A DNA stretch of 64,000 nucleotides, taken from positions 31,739-95,738 of the forward strand of contig CAIXAE010000006.1 in NCBI GenBank assembly GCA_903917345.1, read 5' to 3'. Shown in pieces: positions 35,168 to 44,711 of this stretch. How positions within the stretch are numbered: the first letter of the stretch is position 1; the number at the start of each line of letters is the position of its first letter. The position numbers and the translations under genes are program-made. Below the pieces are notes generated by a model. It saw nothing but the letters and a program-made list of their open reading frames with translations, was not told where the DNA came from and did not search any database. This stretch comes from an uncultured Methylococcaceae bacterium. GTDB taxonomy: Bacteria; Pseudomonadota; Gammaproteobacteria; Methylococcales; Methylomonadaceae.

Positions 35168-35727
35168 TCCAAGAACTTATTGTGACTACCCAGACTCTGG
35201 CTGGGGAAACTCATCTGGCACCTATGGGTATTCATTTGAGCGGTGATGAGATTATCATTTTACCGTTTAAGCCTTCTACGACACTCAATAATATACTCGA
35301 GACAAAAGTGGCGGTGCTTAATTATTGTGATGATGTGCGTGTGTTTGCGGGATGTTTAACAGGTCGTCGTACTTGGCCACTACAAGCGGCTGAAGTAATC
35401 AAGGGGCACTTACTAGCATGCGCTTTGGCGCATACTGAACTTGAGTTAGTACGCATCGAAGACGATGAAACGCGTCCTAAGTTATTTTGTAAAGCCGTAC
35501 ATAGTGCTAATCATGCGCCTTTTAAGGGCTTTAATCGGGCGCAGTACGCTGTGTTAGAAGCGGCTATTTTGATCAGTCGTTTAAAATGCCTGCCCATGGA
35601 AAAGATAGCCGCTGAAATAGCCTATTTGCGTATTGGTTTAGAAAAAACAGCAGGTGATAGAGAGTTAGAAGCGTGGTCTTGGTTAATGACGGTGATTGAT
35701 GAATATCAAGCGGAGCAATCACTATGA
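35164..35727 (+). CDS. DUF447 family protein
   Basis: A 187-residue protein of the DUF447 family, regularly found in methanopterin-containing organisms. It overlaps the gene before and after by four bases each (ATGA type), which implies translational coupling. Seen: THLAPMGIHLSGDEIIILPFKPSTT at the start (a flavin-reductase-like beta barrel), FNRAQYAVLEAAILISRL, and a helical end. No catalytic residue is clear to me. A role in C1 cofactor synthesis is inferred from context. Confidence 0.78.
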   Translation: MIQELIVTTQTLAGETHLAPMGIHLSGDEIIILPFKPSTTLNNILETKVAVLNYCDDVRVFAGCLTGRRTWPLQAAEVIKGHLLACALAHTELELVRIEDDETRPKLFCKAVHSANHAPFKGFNRAQYAVLEAAILISRLKCLPMEKIAAEIAYLRIGLEKTAGDRELEAWSWLMTVIDEYQAEQSL

Positions 35728-36413
35728 CCGGGATGTTAGCCAGTGTTAATAGTATTGTTGAAGCACGCTTGGTATTGCAAGTTGGTGTCGATATTATCGA
35801 CCTTAAACAACCCGAGCAAGGCGCTTTGGGGGCATTATCCTTAACGGATGTAAAAGCTATAGTGTCAGACGTTAATGGGCGTTGCCCCGTGAGTGCGACG
35901 ATTGGTGATTTGCCCATGCAAGCTGAGTTGGTTTATAACGCGGTTAAAGCGATGGCAGAAACCGGTGTGGATTATGTCAAGATTGGTTTTTTCCCCGGAG
36001 GGGATTGGCAAGGCACTTTGGATAAACTTTCGAATCTAACCGCTCAACAGTACAAATTAATAGCGGTTTTATTTGCTGATACTCAACCGGACTTATCGAT
36101 ACTAACGGCTTTAAAAACAGCTGGATTTACTGGGGTTATGGTCGATACCATGGATAAAAACGGAGGATCATTAACTCAATTAATGCCTGAGCACTCAATA
36201 ACGGCTTTTGTTAAGGAAGCTAAAGATCAGTCTCTGTTATGTGGTTTAGCGGGTTCACTGAGGTTGTCTGATGTAGACTACTTAATGCCTTATCAGCCTG
36301 ATTACTTAGGGTTTAGAGGGGCTTTATGTCAAGCACACGAACGAGTAGGGCAGTTAAATAGAGAGGCTGTGATAGAGATTAAAAATTTAATTTCGCGTAT
36401 AATTTGCCAGTAA
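35724..36413 (+). CDS. mfnB: (5-formylfuran-3-yl)methyl phosphate synthase
   Basis: MfnB makes the furan precursor of methanofuran from two molecules of glyceraldehyde 3-phosphate. The 229-residue TIM barrel belongs to the DUF556 family. The conserved Lys in DIIDLKQPEQGALGAL (about 20-35), the VDYVKIGFF segment and the aspartate/lysine pair in MVDTMDKNGGSL are present, as expected for the Schiff-base mechanism. It overlaps the DUF447 gene by four bases. The presence of MfnB shows that a methanofuran-type cofactor is made, so the host probably uses the H4MPT/methanofuran formaldehyde route. Confidence 0.85.
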   Translation: MTGMLASVNSIVEARLVLQVGVDIIDLKQPEQGALGALSLTDVKAIVSDVNGRCPVSATIGDLPMQAELVYNAVKAMAETGVDYVKIGFFPGGDWQGTLDKLSNLTAQQYKLIAVLFADTQPDLSILTALKTAGFTGVMVDTMDKNGGSLTQLMPEHSITAFVKEAKDQSLLCGLAGSLRLSDVDYLMPYQPDYLGFRGALCQAHERVGQLNREAVIEIKNLISRIICQ

Positions 36414-36440
36414 CTACCACTTATTTAAAAGATTTGGACC

Positions 36441-37658
36441 ATGTCAATTAGCCTTAGAAAAATTACCCATCAAGTTTTAGTCGGCGATGTAAAGGTTGGA
36501 GGGGGTGCACCTATCGTCGTTCAATCAATGACCAATACGGATACCGCTGATGTAGCCGGTACCGTTAAGCAAATTATGGAATTAGCTAAAGCGGGTTCTG
36601 AGTTAGTCAGAATCACGGTTAATTCAGAAGAAGCGGCGCAAGCGGTGGCTGAAATTCGTCAGACTTTAAATGATAATGGCTGTACTGTTCCTATCGTAGG
36701 TGACTTCCATTTTAACGGTCATAAACTCTTAGAAAAATACCCTGATTGTGCAGCGGCTTTAGATAAATATCGTATCAATCCGGGTAATGTCGGTCGTGGT
36801 AAAAGTCGTGATCCACAATTCCAACAAATGATCGAATTTGCTGTTAAATATAATAAACCCGTACGTATCGGTGTTAACGGCGGTAGTTTAGATCAGTCTG
36901 TTTTAACACGTTTATTAGATGAAAACAGAGCCTTAACGCATCCAGAACCCTTAGCGGCTGTAACGCGTAAAGCGATTGTATTATCTGCTTTAGAAAGCGC
37001 TGCAAAAGCAGAAGAATTAGGTTTAGGTAAAGACAAAATCATCTTGTCTTGCAAAATCAGTAATGTACAAGAGTTAATTAATATCTACCAAGATTTATCG
37101 AGCCGTTGTGATTATGCCTTGCATTTAGGTTTAACCGAAGCGGGTATGGGTTCTAAAGGTATCGTGTCATCAGCTGCGGCTTTATCAGTATTAATGCAAC
37201 AAGGCATTGGCGATACCATTCGTATTTCTTTAACACCCGAGCCCGGTGGAGCAAGAACGCAAGAAGTGGTTGTTGGCCAAGAAATTCTTCAAACCATGGG
37301 CTTTAGATCATTTACACCGATGGTTATTTCTTGCCCAGGTTGTGGTCGTACCACCAGTGATTATTTCCAAAAGCTGGCGATGGACATTCAAACTTATTTA
37401 CGTGATCAAATGCCGGTATGGCGTTCGCAATATCCAGGTGTTGAAACGATGGAAGTTGCAGTAATGGGCTGTGTAGTTAACGGTCCGGGTGAAAGTAAAA
37501 ACGCGAATATTGGTATTAGTTTACCGGGTACGGGTGAATCGCCCGTCGCACCTGTTTATGAAGACGGTGAGAAAACGGTAACCCTTAAAGGCGATAGAAT
37601 CGCTGAAGAGTTCCAAGAAATCGTGCAACGTTATATAGAAACACATTACGCGCCTTAA
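36441..37658 (+). CDS. ispG: 4-hydroxy-3-methylbut-2-enyl diphosphate synthase IspG
   Basis: Iron-sulfur enzyme of the MEP isoprenoid pathway. The 405-residue bacterial (short) form has [12 protein letters not shown] at about 26-37, a TIM barrel, and the [4Fe-4S] cysteines in [10 protein letters not shown] and [11 protein letters not shown]. It follows mfnB by 27 nt on the same strand and may be transcribed with the methanopterin operon, although no functional link is known. It is usually near hisS or der; not here. A perfect terminator follows. Confidence 0.96.
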   Translation: MSISLRKITHQVLVGDVKVGGGAPIVVQSMTNTDTADVAGTVKQIMELAKAGSELVRITVNSEEAAQAVAEIRQTLNDNGCTVPIVGDFHFNGHKLLEKYPDCAAALDKYRINPGNVGRGKSRDPQFQQMIEFAVKYNKPVRIGVNGGSLDQSVLTRLLDENRALTHPEPLAAVTRKAIVLSALESAAKAEELGLGKDKIILSCKISNVQELINIYQDLSSRCDYALHLGLTEAGMGSKGIVSSAAALSVLMQQGIGDTIRISLTPEPGGARTQEVVVGQEILQTMGFRSFTPMVISCPGCGRTTSDYFQKLAMDIQTYLRDQMPVWRSQYPGVETMEVAVMGCVVNGPGESKNANIGISLPGTGESPVAPVYEDGEKTVTLKGDRIAEEFQEIVQRYIETHYAP

Positions 37659-37676
37659 TAGCTTGCTAGTTTTGGT

Positions 37677-37727
37677 AAAAAAGCCCCTTGATGATTGAAG
37701 TAGACACTTCTCACAAGGGGCTTTTTT
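37677..37727 (+). terminator. Rho-independent terminator after ispG
   Basis: AAAAAAGCCCCTTG (37677-37690) pairs with CAAGGGGCTTTTTT (37714-37727). The stem is G+C-rich next to the T run, so it works on both strands, but only the plus strand has a gene ending here. Confidence 0.9.
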
Positions 37728-37858
37728 ATGGATGATATTTTATAATTCCCTTTTTGTAGCCTAGACAAATGGATTTTTTAAGGTAAGTTTACGTTGGGTA
37801 GATGCACTATCCAGTTGGGTTTATAGCATTAATAAATATAATTTAAGAGGAGGTGATG

Positions 37859-37996
37859 ATGGGTCCGTATTATCAAAAAACAGCTCAAGGGGTAGGTGGT
37901 CTCGTGGAGACTTTGTATGACAACCCTATTTTAATTATTTTATTTGTAGTGGGTGTGATTGGCTTAGGTGCTTGGCTTTGGCGTAGTGCTAAGTAA
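37859..37996 (+). CDS. 45-residue single-span membrane protein
   Basis: A very short gene not likely to be called by default length cut-offs. A strong Shine-Dalgarno AGGAGG (37848-37853) is 5 nt before ATG 37859 (an ATG at 37856 is also possible). The product begins [17 protein letters not shown], then a membrane segment [16 protein letters not shown], and ends ALW RSAK-like (WLWRSAK). Its stop codon lies two bases before the ATG of the sigma-54 activator at 37999, so the two are in one operon. I do not recognise a family. The predicted function is unknown. Confidence 0.75.
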   Translation: MGPYYQKTAQGVGGLVETLYDNPILIILFVVGVIGLGAWLWRSAK

Positions 37997-37998
37997 TA

Positions 37999-39357
37999 AT
38001 GAGTCAAACACACTCGCCTTCTTTATCAAACAAGGCTTTACTGTCTTGGCTTAACAGCCAATCAGCATCGGGTTTATTAGTCCCCTTCTTAACTTTGTTT
38101 GATAATGAAGCATTTTACGTATTGGATAGTCAGCAACAGGTGCTGTATTGGAGTTTAGGTGTTGAGCAGTTAACGGGGCTTAATGCTGATGATGTTGTAG
38201 GTAAACCATGTGTATCTATTTATAGCGTTAAGGATGATGCTATTGATAATTCGTATTTAATCAATATCACTATGCCAGAGGGAAGTACTACCCAGGTGCG
38301 TCAATTTGTTGAAGTGCTTAAGGATGACACCTCGGGCATTAATGCTTATGTGGTCCGGCTAACTCAAACGGTTAAAAATAGCTTTTCATCCACTCAACTA
38401 GAGTCTTCTAGTGATAGTTTTCAAGGGCTCATTAGCCGTTCACCGGCTATGCAAGCCGTATTTCAAATTATTGAGAATGCGGCAGAAACGACAGCAACCG
38501 TTTTAGTGAGAGGGGAAAGTGGTTCGGGCAAAGAGCTCGTGGCAAAAGCCATTCATGATTTAAGTGGCAGACGATCTGCTCCTTTTTTAGCCATCAATTG
38601 TGCCGCGTTATCAAGCAGTCTATTAGAAAGCGAATTGTTCGGTCATGTGCGAGGTGCTTTTACAGGCGCTATAAAAGATCATCATGGTCTATTTCATAGA
38701 GCCCAAGGCGGCACTTTATTTTTAGATGAAGTCGCCGAGTTGCCGTTAGAGTTACAAGCTAAATTATTGCGCGTTATTCAAGAAAGAAACTATATTCCAG
38801 TCGGTGGTGATAAATCGATCAGTGTGGATGTGCGTATTGTGGCAGCCACGCATAGGTCTTTGCGAGAAGAGGTTAAGCAGGGGCATTTTCGTGAAGATTT
38901 AATGTATCGCTTGAGAGTGGTGCCCATATTCTTGCCGCCTTTACGAGAGCGCAGAGAAGATATTGGTCTGTTATTATGGCATTTTATAAAGTTGCATAAT
39001 GCCGATAACTTTAGACATATTGAAAAGATTGAACCGCAAGCGATGCGTACCCTATTGGATTATAGTTGGCCCGGTAACATTAGAGAATTACATAATGTTG
39101 TGGAATATGCTTTTGCGGTGGGCAGAGGTACTGTGTTACGGAGTTCTGAGTTGCCTCCTGAGTTTAGAGAGCCAAAGCCCATTAATGTAGGCTATGCCGT
39201 TAAACCCTCTTTTTATCAGCCTCTTAGTCCAGATCAAGAACGAGAGGCTATTAAAAAAGCGTTAGAAACAACTTATGGAAGAGTGAGCCCGGCTGCCGCT
39301 ATAGTGGGTATGAGTAGGGCGACCTTTTGGCGTAAGCGTAAACTGTATGGGGTATAA
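37999..39357 (+). CDS. Sigma-54-dependent transcriptional activator with PAS domain
   Basis: A 452-residue enhancer-binding protein. It has an N-terminal PAS domain (about 27-140: [22 protein letters not shown]), a central AAA+ ATPase domain with Walker [11 protein letters not shown] and the sigma-54 contact loop GAFTGA, and a C-terminal Fis-type helix (about 410-450, [21 protein letters not shown]). There is no receiver domain, so it senses a signal through PAS directly. No kinase partner is nearby. The tiny membrane protein in front of it is a candidate signal partner or target. Confidence 0.93.
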   Translation: MSQTHSPSLSNKALLSWLNSQSASGLLVPFLTLFDNEAFYVLDSQQQVLYWSLGVEQLTGLNADDVVGKPCVSIYSVKDDAIDNSYLINITMPEGSTTQVRQFVEVLKDDTSGINAYVVRLTQTVKNSFSSTQLESSSDSFQGLISRSPAMQAVFQIIENAAETTATVLVRGESGSGKELVAKAIHDLSGRRSAPFLAINCAALSSSLLESELFGHVRGAFTGAIKDHHGLFHRAQGGTLFLDEVAELPLELQAKLLRVIQERNYIPVGGDKSISVDVRIVAATHRSLREEVKQGHFREDLMYRLRVVPIFLPPLRERREDIGLLLWHFIKLHNADNFRHIEKIEPQAMRTLLDYSWPGNIRELHNVVEYAFAVGRGTVLRSSELPPEFREPKPINVGYAVKPSFYQPLSPDQEREAIKKALETTYGRVSPAAAIVGMSRATFWRKRKLYGV

Positions 39358-39376
39358 GTGACTCTTTGGTTAATAT

Positions 39377-40726
39377 CTAACTTGTAGGTGTTTGTGTAGA
39401 AGCTGCATCAGTGTTTTTTTGAGTTGCTGGCGTTCTACGTTTGCCAATGTTCTTTTTATCTCTAAGTCTTACTTTTACTTTTTCTGTGGTGTCTTTTTTC
39501 TTGGTTTCTTTTTTCTTAATGCCTGCGGCTTTTCCAGAGGCTTTGAGTTTTTTAGGGCCTTTATACTTCCCTTCTAATTCTTTGATAGTCCGGCGTTTAA
39601 AGGATTGTTTTAAGAAACGCTCTATGCCAGACATTAAGTTCCATTCTGTGCTTTTAACCAAGGCAACCGTGACACCGAGCGCATCAACTCGACCCGTTCT
39701 CCCAATGCGATGAATATAGTTGATGCCATTTCTTGGGACATCAAAGTTGATAACTAAGTTAATGCCTTCTATATCCAAGCCTCTAGCGGCTAAGTCGGTG
39801 GCTATCATAATTTTAACTTCACCGTTTCTATACAGTTCCATCATACGATTACGGTCTTTTTGATCCATTTCGCCATGCAATACACCAACACGTAATTTCT
39901 GACCACGAAGGGGTCCGCGCAAAGCATCTGCTTGTAATCGGCTATTGGTAAATACCAGTGCTTTGTCATATTGATCATTGAGTAACAACCATGCTAAGAG
40001 CTTTTCTTTATGGTCGTTATCATCCGCAACTATGATTTGCTGTTCAATATTACGATGGCCATCATGTAAGGTATTCAGTGCCACTATCTCATGATTAGTG
40101 AGAAGTTTGTCGGCCATTTTAATAACGCCAAAATGGGTTAACGTGGCAGAGAATAATAGCGTTTGTCTCTGTTTATTACAGCTATTAGCAATATGTAAGA
40201 CGTCTTCACTAAAACCCATGTCTAACATGCGATCCGCTTCATCTAAAATGAGGGTTTCAAGATGTGTAAAGTTAGGCGTTTGTTGTTCCATTAACTCCAG
40301 TAAACGTCCTGGCGTCGCTATAACGATTTCAGTATTTCTGCGTAACATATTTTGTTGCAGTCTAAAATCATCCCCCCCTGTAATAATGCCAACTCTGAGA
40401 TCAGTAAATTGGATCAATTGTTGACATTGGTTAAAGATTTGTTGGGCAAGTTCACGCGTGGGGGCCAATATTAATGCCCGAGTGCCTATGGTTTTACAAG
40501 GCACACTCATGAGGTTCTGTAGCGTGGGTAGTAAGAATGCGGCTGTTTTACCACTGCCTGTTTCAGCACTCACTAATAAATCTTTATATTCTAAAGCCAG
40601 AGGTATCGTTTTTTTCTGAACAGGCGTCGGTACATCAAAGCCCATTTTCTTAATAGCTTTTAGTAGTGGCTCAGCTAAGGACAGGTTGATAAAAGAGAGT
40701 GGGGTTTCAGGTGAGGTTTCTTGCAT
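39377..40726 (-). CDS. DEAD-box RNA helicase
   Basis: A 449-residue RNA helicase. All the usual motifs are there: AETGSGKTA, PTRELAQQI, VIATPGRLLEL, the DEAD box (LDEADRMLDMG), SAT, RGLDIEGINLVINFD and HRIGRTGR. The last ~70 residues are a Lys/Arg-rich tail that should bind RNA. The family includes RhlE and SrmB; the tail pattern (basic, ending SGKAAGIKKKETKKKDTTEK) does not decide between them. The gene is convergent with the sigma-54 activator, with 19 nt between. Confidence 0.92.
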   Translation of the reverse strand: MQETSPETPLSFINLSLAEPLLKAIKKMGFDVPTPVQKKTIPLALEYKDLLVSAETGSGKTAAFLLPTLQNLMSVPCKTIGTRALILAPTRELAQQIFNQCQQLIQFTDLRVGIITGGDDFRLQQNMLRRNTEIVIATPGRLLELMEQQTPNFTHLETLILDEADRMLDMGFSEDVLHIANSCNKQRQTLLFSATLTHFGVIKMADKLLTNHEIVALNTLHDGHRNIEQQIIVADDNDHKEKLLAWLLLNDQYDKALVFTNSRLQADALRGPLRGQKLRVGVLHGEMDQKDRNRMMELYRNGEVKIMIATDLAARGLDIEGINLVINFDVPRNGINYIHRIGRTGRVDALGVTVALVKSTEWNLMSGIERFLKQSFKRRTIKELEGKYKGPKKLKASGKAAGIKKKETKKKDTTEKVKVRLRDKKNIGKRRTPATQKNTDAASTQTPTS

Positions 40727-40885
40727 GGGCCTTATTGAATGGAGAATTTAGTGCGGACGATAAAAATCAGAATGGGTATTATTATAAGTGTTTTGACTGT
40801 ATGGCATGATTTAATCTCAGTATATTGCTATTCCGATGATAGATGTTAAGCTTAAAGCGCATTTTTACTTATTTAAGGCCCCATT

Positions 40886-41551
40886 ATGATACCGATTAGA
40901 GATACGGCTCCTTGTCATTCAACTCCTTATGTAACATGGACAATTATGTCGATATGTATTGGCATTTTTATCGGTATGAAGTTATTGCCCGATCAGGCCG
41001 CTATTACTTTGTTACACCAATACGGGATGGTGCCCGCGCGATATTCAGGCGTGTCAACAGAGTTGCCTTTCGATGGTTATTTGTCCTTTGTGACTAATTT
41101 GTTTTTGCATGCGACATGGACTCATCTTTTGGTCAATATGTGGTTTATGTGGATCTTTGGCGATAACATTGAAGATAGAATGGGGCGGTTACGTTTTTTA
41201 TGCTTTTATTTGATCTGTGGCGTCTTCGCGACCCTCTTACAATGGTATTTTGATCCTACGCTTGAAATTCCTGTTATCGGTGCCTCGGGTGCTATTGCAG
41301 GCGTGTTAGCGGCTTATTTCTTTATGTATCCTATGGAACAAGTGATAGTGTTTTTTCCACCCATGCTTTTCAATGTGCCAGCGATTGCTTTTTTAGGGTT
41401 ATGGGTTTTATGGCAATTACATAATGCAACAACAGCGATAATATTTGGAGACTCTCATATCAATGTAGCATGGTGGGCCCATTTAGGCGGATTTGTTGCC
41501 GGAGGTATAATATATCGGCTGTTTCTTAAAAAGAAATATGAAGTTTTTTAA
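40886..41551 (+). CDS. Rhomboid-family intramembrane serine protease
   Basis: A 221-residue membrane protease with about six spans. The catalytic serine lies in VIGASGAIAGVLAAYF and the histidine in WWAHLGGFVAGGI. The conserved NMWFMWIFGDNIEDRMG loop is present. Rhomboids cleave other membrane proteins in the bilayer, but their targets vary. It has its own transcription unit after the divergent helicase gene. Confidence 0.92.
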   Translation: MIPIRDTAPCHSTPYVTWTIMSICIGIFIGMKLLPDQAAITLLHQYGMVPARYSGVSTELPFDGYLSFVTNLFLHATWTHLLVNMWFMWIFGDNIEDRMGRLRFLCFYLICGVFATLLQWYFDPTLEIPVIGASGAIAGVLAAYFFMYPMEQVIVFFPPMLFNVPAIAFLGLWVLWQLHNATTAIIFGDSHINVAWWAHLGGFVAGGIIYRLFLKKKYEVF

Positions 41552-41668
41552 TGTCTTTAAGGTATAATTTCACGCTTCAAAAGTAGGCCTATTCGGCAAG
41601 ATAAATGGGGTCAGTAAGGTTTACTGATATAAAAGCCTCTTACAGTAATTAGGAAATTGAAAGTATTT

Positions 41669-41995
41669 ATGAAAAAAGTTAATGTTGCGTTGGTTAGACT
41701 TCTTCAATTTGTAGTGTTTGTATTATTTACATTTTTTGTAATTGCATATTTTGGCGCTATCGTTTTATTGCCACTTGATGCCATTGCTTTACTCATTAAA
41801 TTGTTAGGTGTTGTTGGCCTACATGGATTTATCGGTGCTCTAGTTGCTATCCCTGTGGTAGGTTATTTATGCTTAATCGTTTATAAAACTCCCGGTTTAA
41901 GCAAGATGATCGTTGATAACGGCGTTGAGCTTGTTAAAACAGGCAAAGTAAAAGTAGATGCATTTAATGAAATAATTATGGCGGCAAAAGCATAA
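41669..41995 (+). CDS. Small membrane protein, unknown function
   Basis: A 108-residue protein with two hydrophobic segments (about 10-40 and 45-80: AIVLLPLDAIALLIKLLGVVG and VAIPVVGYLCLIVY) and a charged C-terminal tail. I see no family motif. The start is ATG 41669, with AGGAAA (41651-41656) as possible ribosome site; TTG at 41657 is an alternative. The end is followed by a perfect bidirectional terminator. Confidence 0.7.
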   Translation: MKKVNVALVRLLQFVVFVLFTFFVIAYFGAIVLLPLDAIALLIKLLGVVGLHGFIGALVAIPVVGYLCLIVYKTPGLSKMIVDNGVELVKTGKVKVDAFNEIIMAAKA

Positions 41996-42013
41996 TCTTT
42001 CACTAGACCAAAC

Positions 42014-42052
42014 AAAAAAGGGGCTGTAATCATCGATTACAGCCCCTTTTTT
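42014..42052. terminator. Bidirectional terminator
   Basis: Perfect 17-bp inverted repeat: AAAAAAGGGGCTGTAAT (42014-42030) with ATTACAGCCCCTTTTTT (42036-42052), loop of 5 nt. It stops the plus-strand membrane gene and the minus-strand esterase gene (which ends at 42083). Confidence 0.92.
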
Positions 42053-42082
42053 ATGTTATCGAATATGGTTATGAAGGATGTT

Positions 42083-42739
42083 CTAGTCTTTAAATTGCTT
42101 ATTGATAAAGTGGGCAATATCTTTTATTTCATCTATACAGACTGAATGTTCCATTAAGTAGTCATGCCATTCAATAGCGTAATTAGCGTCATTCAATGTA
42201 TTAAAAACATTTTTTCCGGATTCAATATTAACAATTGAATCTAGCATTCCATGGGCCATAAAGATCGGTGTGCTTTTAGGTGTTGTCAGTTCATTGATGG
42301 TTGGAAAATACGTAGAGAGGGCAACAATCCCGGCTAGATTGTGTTTACTCGTTAGACCTGCTTGCAGCGCGATAACGCCACCTTGTGAGAAGCCTGCTAA
42401 TAATATATTTTCAGCGGGGATGCCCTTTTCTAATTCATTATCAATCAGTGTATGGATTGTGTTTGCAGACTCATGAATGCCATTGATATCCACCTTACGT
42501 TCTAGCGTTCTTTCTAATATGTCGTACCAAGCTCTCATTTCGGCACCCCCATTAATGGTAACGGCTTGAATGGGTGCGTTAGGAAAAATAAAATGTGTGT
42601 GATCTTGAGCGCTAAGATGTAGTTCAGGCACTAAGCCTTCAAAGTCATGGCCATCCGCACCTAAGCCATGCATCCAAATAATTGAGTATTTATGAGTTGA
42701 TTTTGGCTTAATTTCAACCGTGCTAAGTGTCGAGTGCAT
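42083..42739 (-). CDS. Carboxylesterase/phospholipase-type alpha/beta hydrolase
   Basis: A 218-residue cytosolic esterase of the phospholipase/carboxylesterase (EstB) family. The nucleophile elbow is LAGFSQGG, the oxyanion region IWMHGLGADGHDF, and the final aspartate/histidine lie in MAHGMLDSIVN and MEHSVC. It is a common single gene. Its physiological substrate is unknown; members hydrolyse short acyl esters. A terminator is shared with the convergent gene. Confidence 0.9.
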   Translation of the reverse strand: MHSTLSTVEIKPKSTHKYSIIWMHGLGADGHDFEGLVPELHLSAQDHTHFIFPNAPIQAVTINGGAEMRAWYDILERTLERKVDINGIHESANTIHTLIDNELEKGIPAENILLAGFSQGGVIALQAGLTSKHNLAGIVALSTYFPTINELTTPKSTPIFMAHGMLDSIVNIESGKNVFNTLNDANYAIEWHDYLMEHSVCIDEIKDIAHFINKQFKD

Positions 42740-42876
42740 GTAATTTTCCGTGAATTAATGAATAAATAACCAGGCGCATTCGTTAATACTGAATACAATA
42801 CTTGTTTGTAATAGTATATAGAATTAATCTTGATGTTAATCGAAATTATAGTTAGTTTAAAAGGTCTCTAATCTTT

Positions 42877-43359
42877 ATGTTTCACATTGTTTTATTTGAA
42901 CCTGAGATACCTGCAAATACAGGGAATATCATTCGCTTATGTGCTAATACAGGCACACAATTACATCTTATTGGGCCACTGGGTTTTGAGTTAGATGATA
43001 AGAAATTAAGACGTGCGGGCTTGGACTATCATGAATGGGTTGCGGTTAAAGTCCATTCTTCTTTCGACGCGTTTCAAGAGGCTGTAAAACCCAATCGGCT
43101 TTTTGGATTAACAACTAAAGGCACGCGCATTGTGAGTGAAGTTGAATTTGTAGACGGTGATGCCTTTATATTTGGCCCTGAGACACGAGGTCTTCCAGCA
43201 CCTATGTTACAAGAGATGGGTGAAGAGCACTGCCTATACTTGCCCATGCAAGCAGCAAGTCGTAGTTTGAATTTATCGAATACCGTGGCTATTGTATTGT
43301 ATGAAGCTTGGCGACAAGTGGATTTTACGGGTGCTTTTATAAAAAGTAAGTCTGCATAG
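42877..43359 (+). CDS. trmL: tRNA (cytidine(34)-2'-O)-methyltransferase TrmL
   Basis: SPOUT enzyme that methylates the wobble base of some leucine tRNAs. At 160 residues it is as short as TrmL should be. The start ([25 protein letters not shown]) and the knot motifs FGPETRGLP and [18 protein letters not shown] are diagnostic. It precedes the YheT-like hydrolase by 12 nt on the same strand. Confidence 0.95.
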   Translation: MFHIVLFEPEIPANTGNIIRLCANTGTQLHLIGPLGFELDDKKLRRAGLDYHEWVAVKVHSSFDAFQEAVKPNRLFGLTTKGTRIVSEVEFVDGDAFIFGPETRGLPAPMLQEMGEEHCLYLPMQAASRSLNLSNTVAIVLYEAWRQVDFTGAFIKSKSA

Positions 43360-43371
43360 TTAGCTTCTTTT

Positions 43372-44367
43372 ATGTCGGCCTTTATCAAGTCATCCTATAA
43401 AAGTGCGTGGTGGTTAAAGAATCCGCATTTGCAAACTATTTATCCCTATCTGTTTAGAAAAACTGCGCTAAAGTCCTCTTTATACAGAGAGCGTTTAATA
43501 ACACCGGATAATGATTTTATTGATATCGATTGGCTGGGTGAGGAGCATCAACCGCTGATTATCTTATTGCATGGCTTAACGGGTAGTTCTCAATCAACTT
43601 ATATAAGCGGCTTACGAGCGCAATTGTTATTGGATGGATTCCGAACGGTTACATTAAATTTTAGAGGCTGTAGTGGTGAGTTGAATCATTCTGCAAGGTG
43701 TTATCATTCAGGTGAAACGGAAGACATCGGTTTTTTATATCAAACGATACGTGCACGGGAGCCTGATACACCGGTTGCTATGGTGGGGTTTTCTTTGGGA
43801 GGTAATGTTTTATTAAAATGGTTGGGTGAATCAAAAGAGGAAGTGTCTTTATTCGCCGCTGTGGCCGTCTCAGTGCCCTTAGTCTTAAGTATTTGTGCAT
43901 CAACTTTAGATAAAGGGTTTTCCAAGTTGTATCGCTATAAATTGTTGGGTGAATTGAAGGGCTATCTTAACGCAAAAAAACGTTATTTAGAGCAGTTGGG
44001 TCGTGTGGATGAGGTAAATAAAATTGCTGAGCTGGGAGATGTCGCACATATAAAGTCATTCTGGCAATATGATGATCAAGTTGTGGCAAGATTACATGAC
44101 TTTAAAGATGTACATGATTACTATCAACGATCGAGTTCTCAGCAGTTTTTAAAATCCATTTCAGTACCTACCTTAGTCATACAGGCTATAGACGACCCTT
44201 TTATGACGCCAGAAGTATTGCCTACCCAAGATCACTTATCACCGTGTGTGCAGGTTGAAGTGACTGAAGGAGGTGGGCATGTGGGGTTTATTAGTGGCGG
44301 AATGCCATTCAAGCCAGAGTATTGGTTAGAACGGCGTATTCCTGAGTTTATAAAACAGTTTATTTAG
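43372..44367 (+). CDS. YheT-family alpha/beta hydrolase
   Basis: A 331-residue hydrolase of the YheT (UPF0017) family. The start KSAWWLKNPHLQTIYPYLFR is the family hallmark. The nucleophile motif is MVGFSLGGNVLLKWLGE, the oxyanion region LLHGLTGSSQSTY, and the final Asp/His pair are in IDDPFMTPEVLP and GGGHVGF. The substrate is not known. The end overlaps the convergent hinT by four bases. Confidence 0.9.
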   Translation: MSAFIKSSYKSAWWLKNPHLQTIYPYLFRKTALKSSLYRERLITPDNDFIDIDWLGEEHQPLIILLHGLTGSSQSTYISGLRAQLLLDGFRTVTLNFRGCSGELNHSARCYHSGETEDIGFLYQTIRAREPDTPVAMVGFSLGGNVLLKWLGESKEEVSLFAAVAVSVPLVLSICASTLDKGFSKLYRYKLLGELKGYLNAKKRYLEQLGRVDEVNKIAELGDVAHIKSFWQYDDQVVARLHDFKDVHDYYQRSSSQQFLKSISVPTLVIQAIDDPFMTPEVLPTQDHLSPCVQVEVTEGGGHVGFISGGMPFKPEYWLERRIPEFIKQFI

Positions 44368-44702
44368 CCTGGAGGCCAGGTCATTTGACGGCCGGCGAGT
44401 AAGTGTAAATGAAGGTGATAAACTTCTTGGCCGCCTTTAGGGTTGCAGTTAAATAGGGTTCTATAACCATCTTCTGCAAGACCTTCTGTTTTAGCCAGTT
44501 TTGCAGCTGTTTGAATTAAATGTCCGGCAAGTTCGGTATTATCAAGATCATTTAACGTCTTAATATGCTGTTTAGGGATGATTAAAATATGTACGGGTGC
44601 TTGCGGGTTAATGTCTCTAAAAGCAAGTACGGATTCATCTTCATAAACTACGTCGGGTTTAATGTCACCCGCGACCATTTTGCAGAATAGGCAATTATTC
44701 AT
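44364..44702 (-). CDS. hinT: HIT-family nucleotide hydrolase (HinT)
   Basis: A 112-residue histidine-triad protein. The triad is HLHLHLLAG near the C-terminus. The start NCLFCKMVAGDIKPDVVYED is typical of HinT, which hydrolyses phosphoramidates such as AMP-lysine. The gene is convergent with YheT, four bases shared. recR begins 9 nt upstream on the same strand; hinT may be its last operon member. Confidence 0.94.
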   Translation of the reverse strand: MNNCLFCKMVAGDIKPDVVYEDESVLAFRDINPQAPVHILIIPKQHIKTLNDLDNTELAGHLIQTAAKLAKTEGLAEDGYRTLFNCNPKGGQEVYHLHLHLLAGRQMTWPPG

Positions 44703-44711
44703 CAGTATTTC

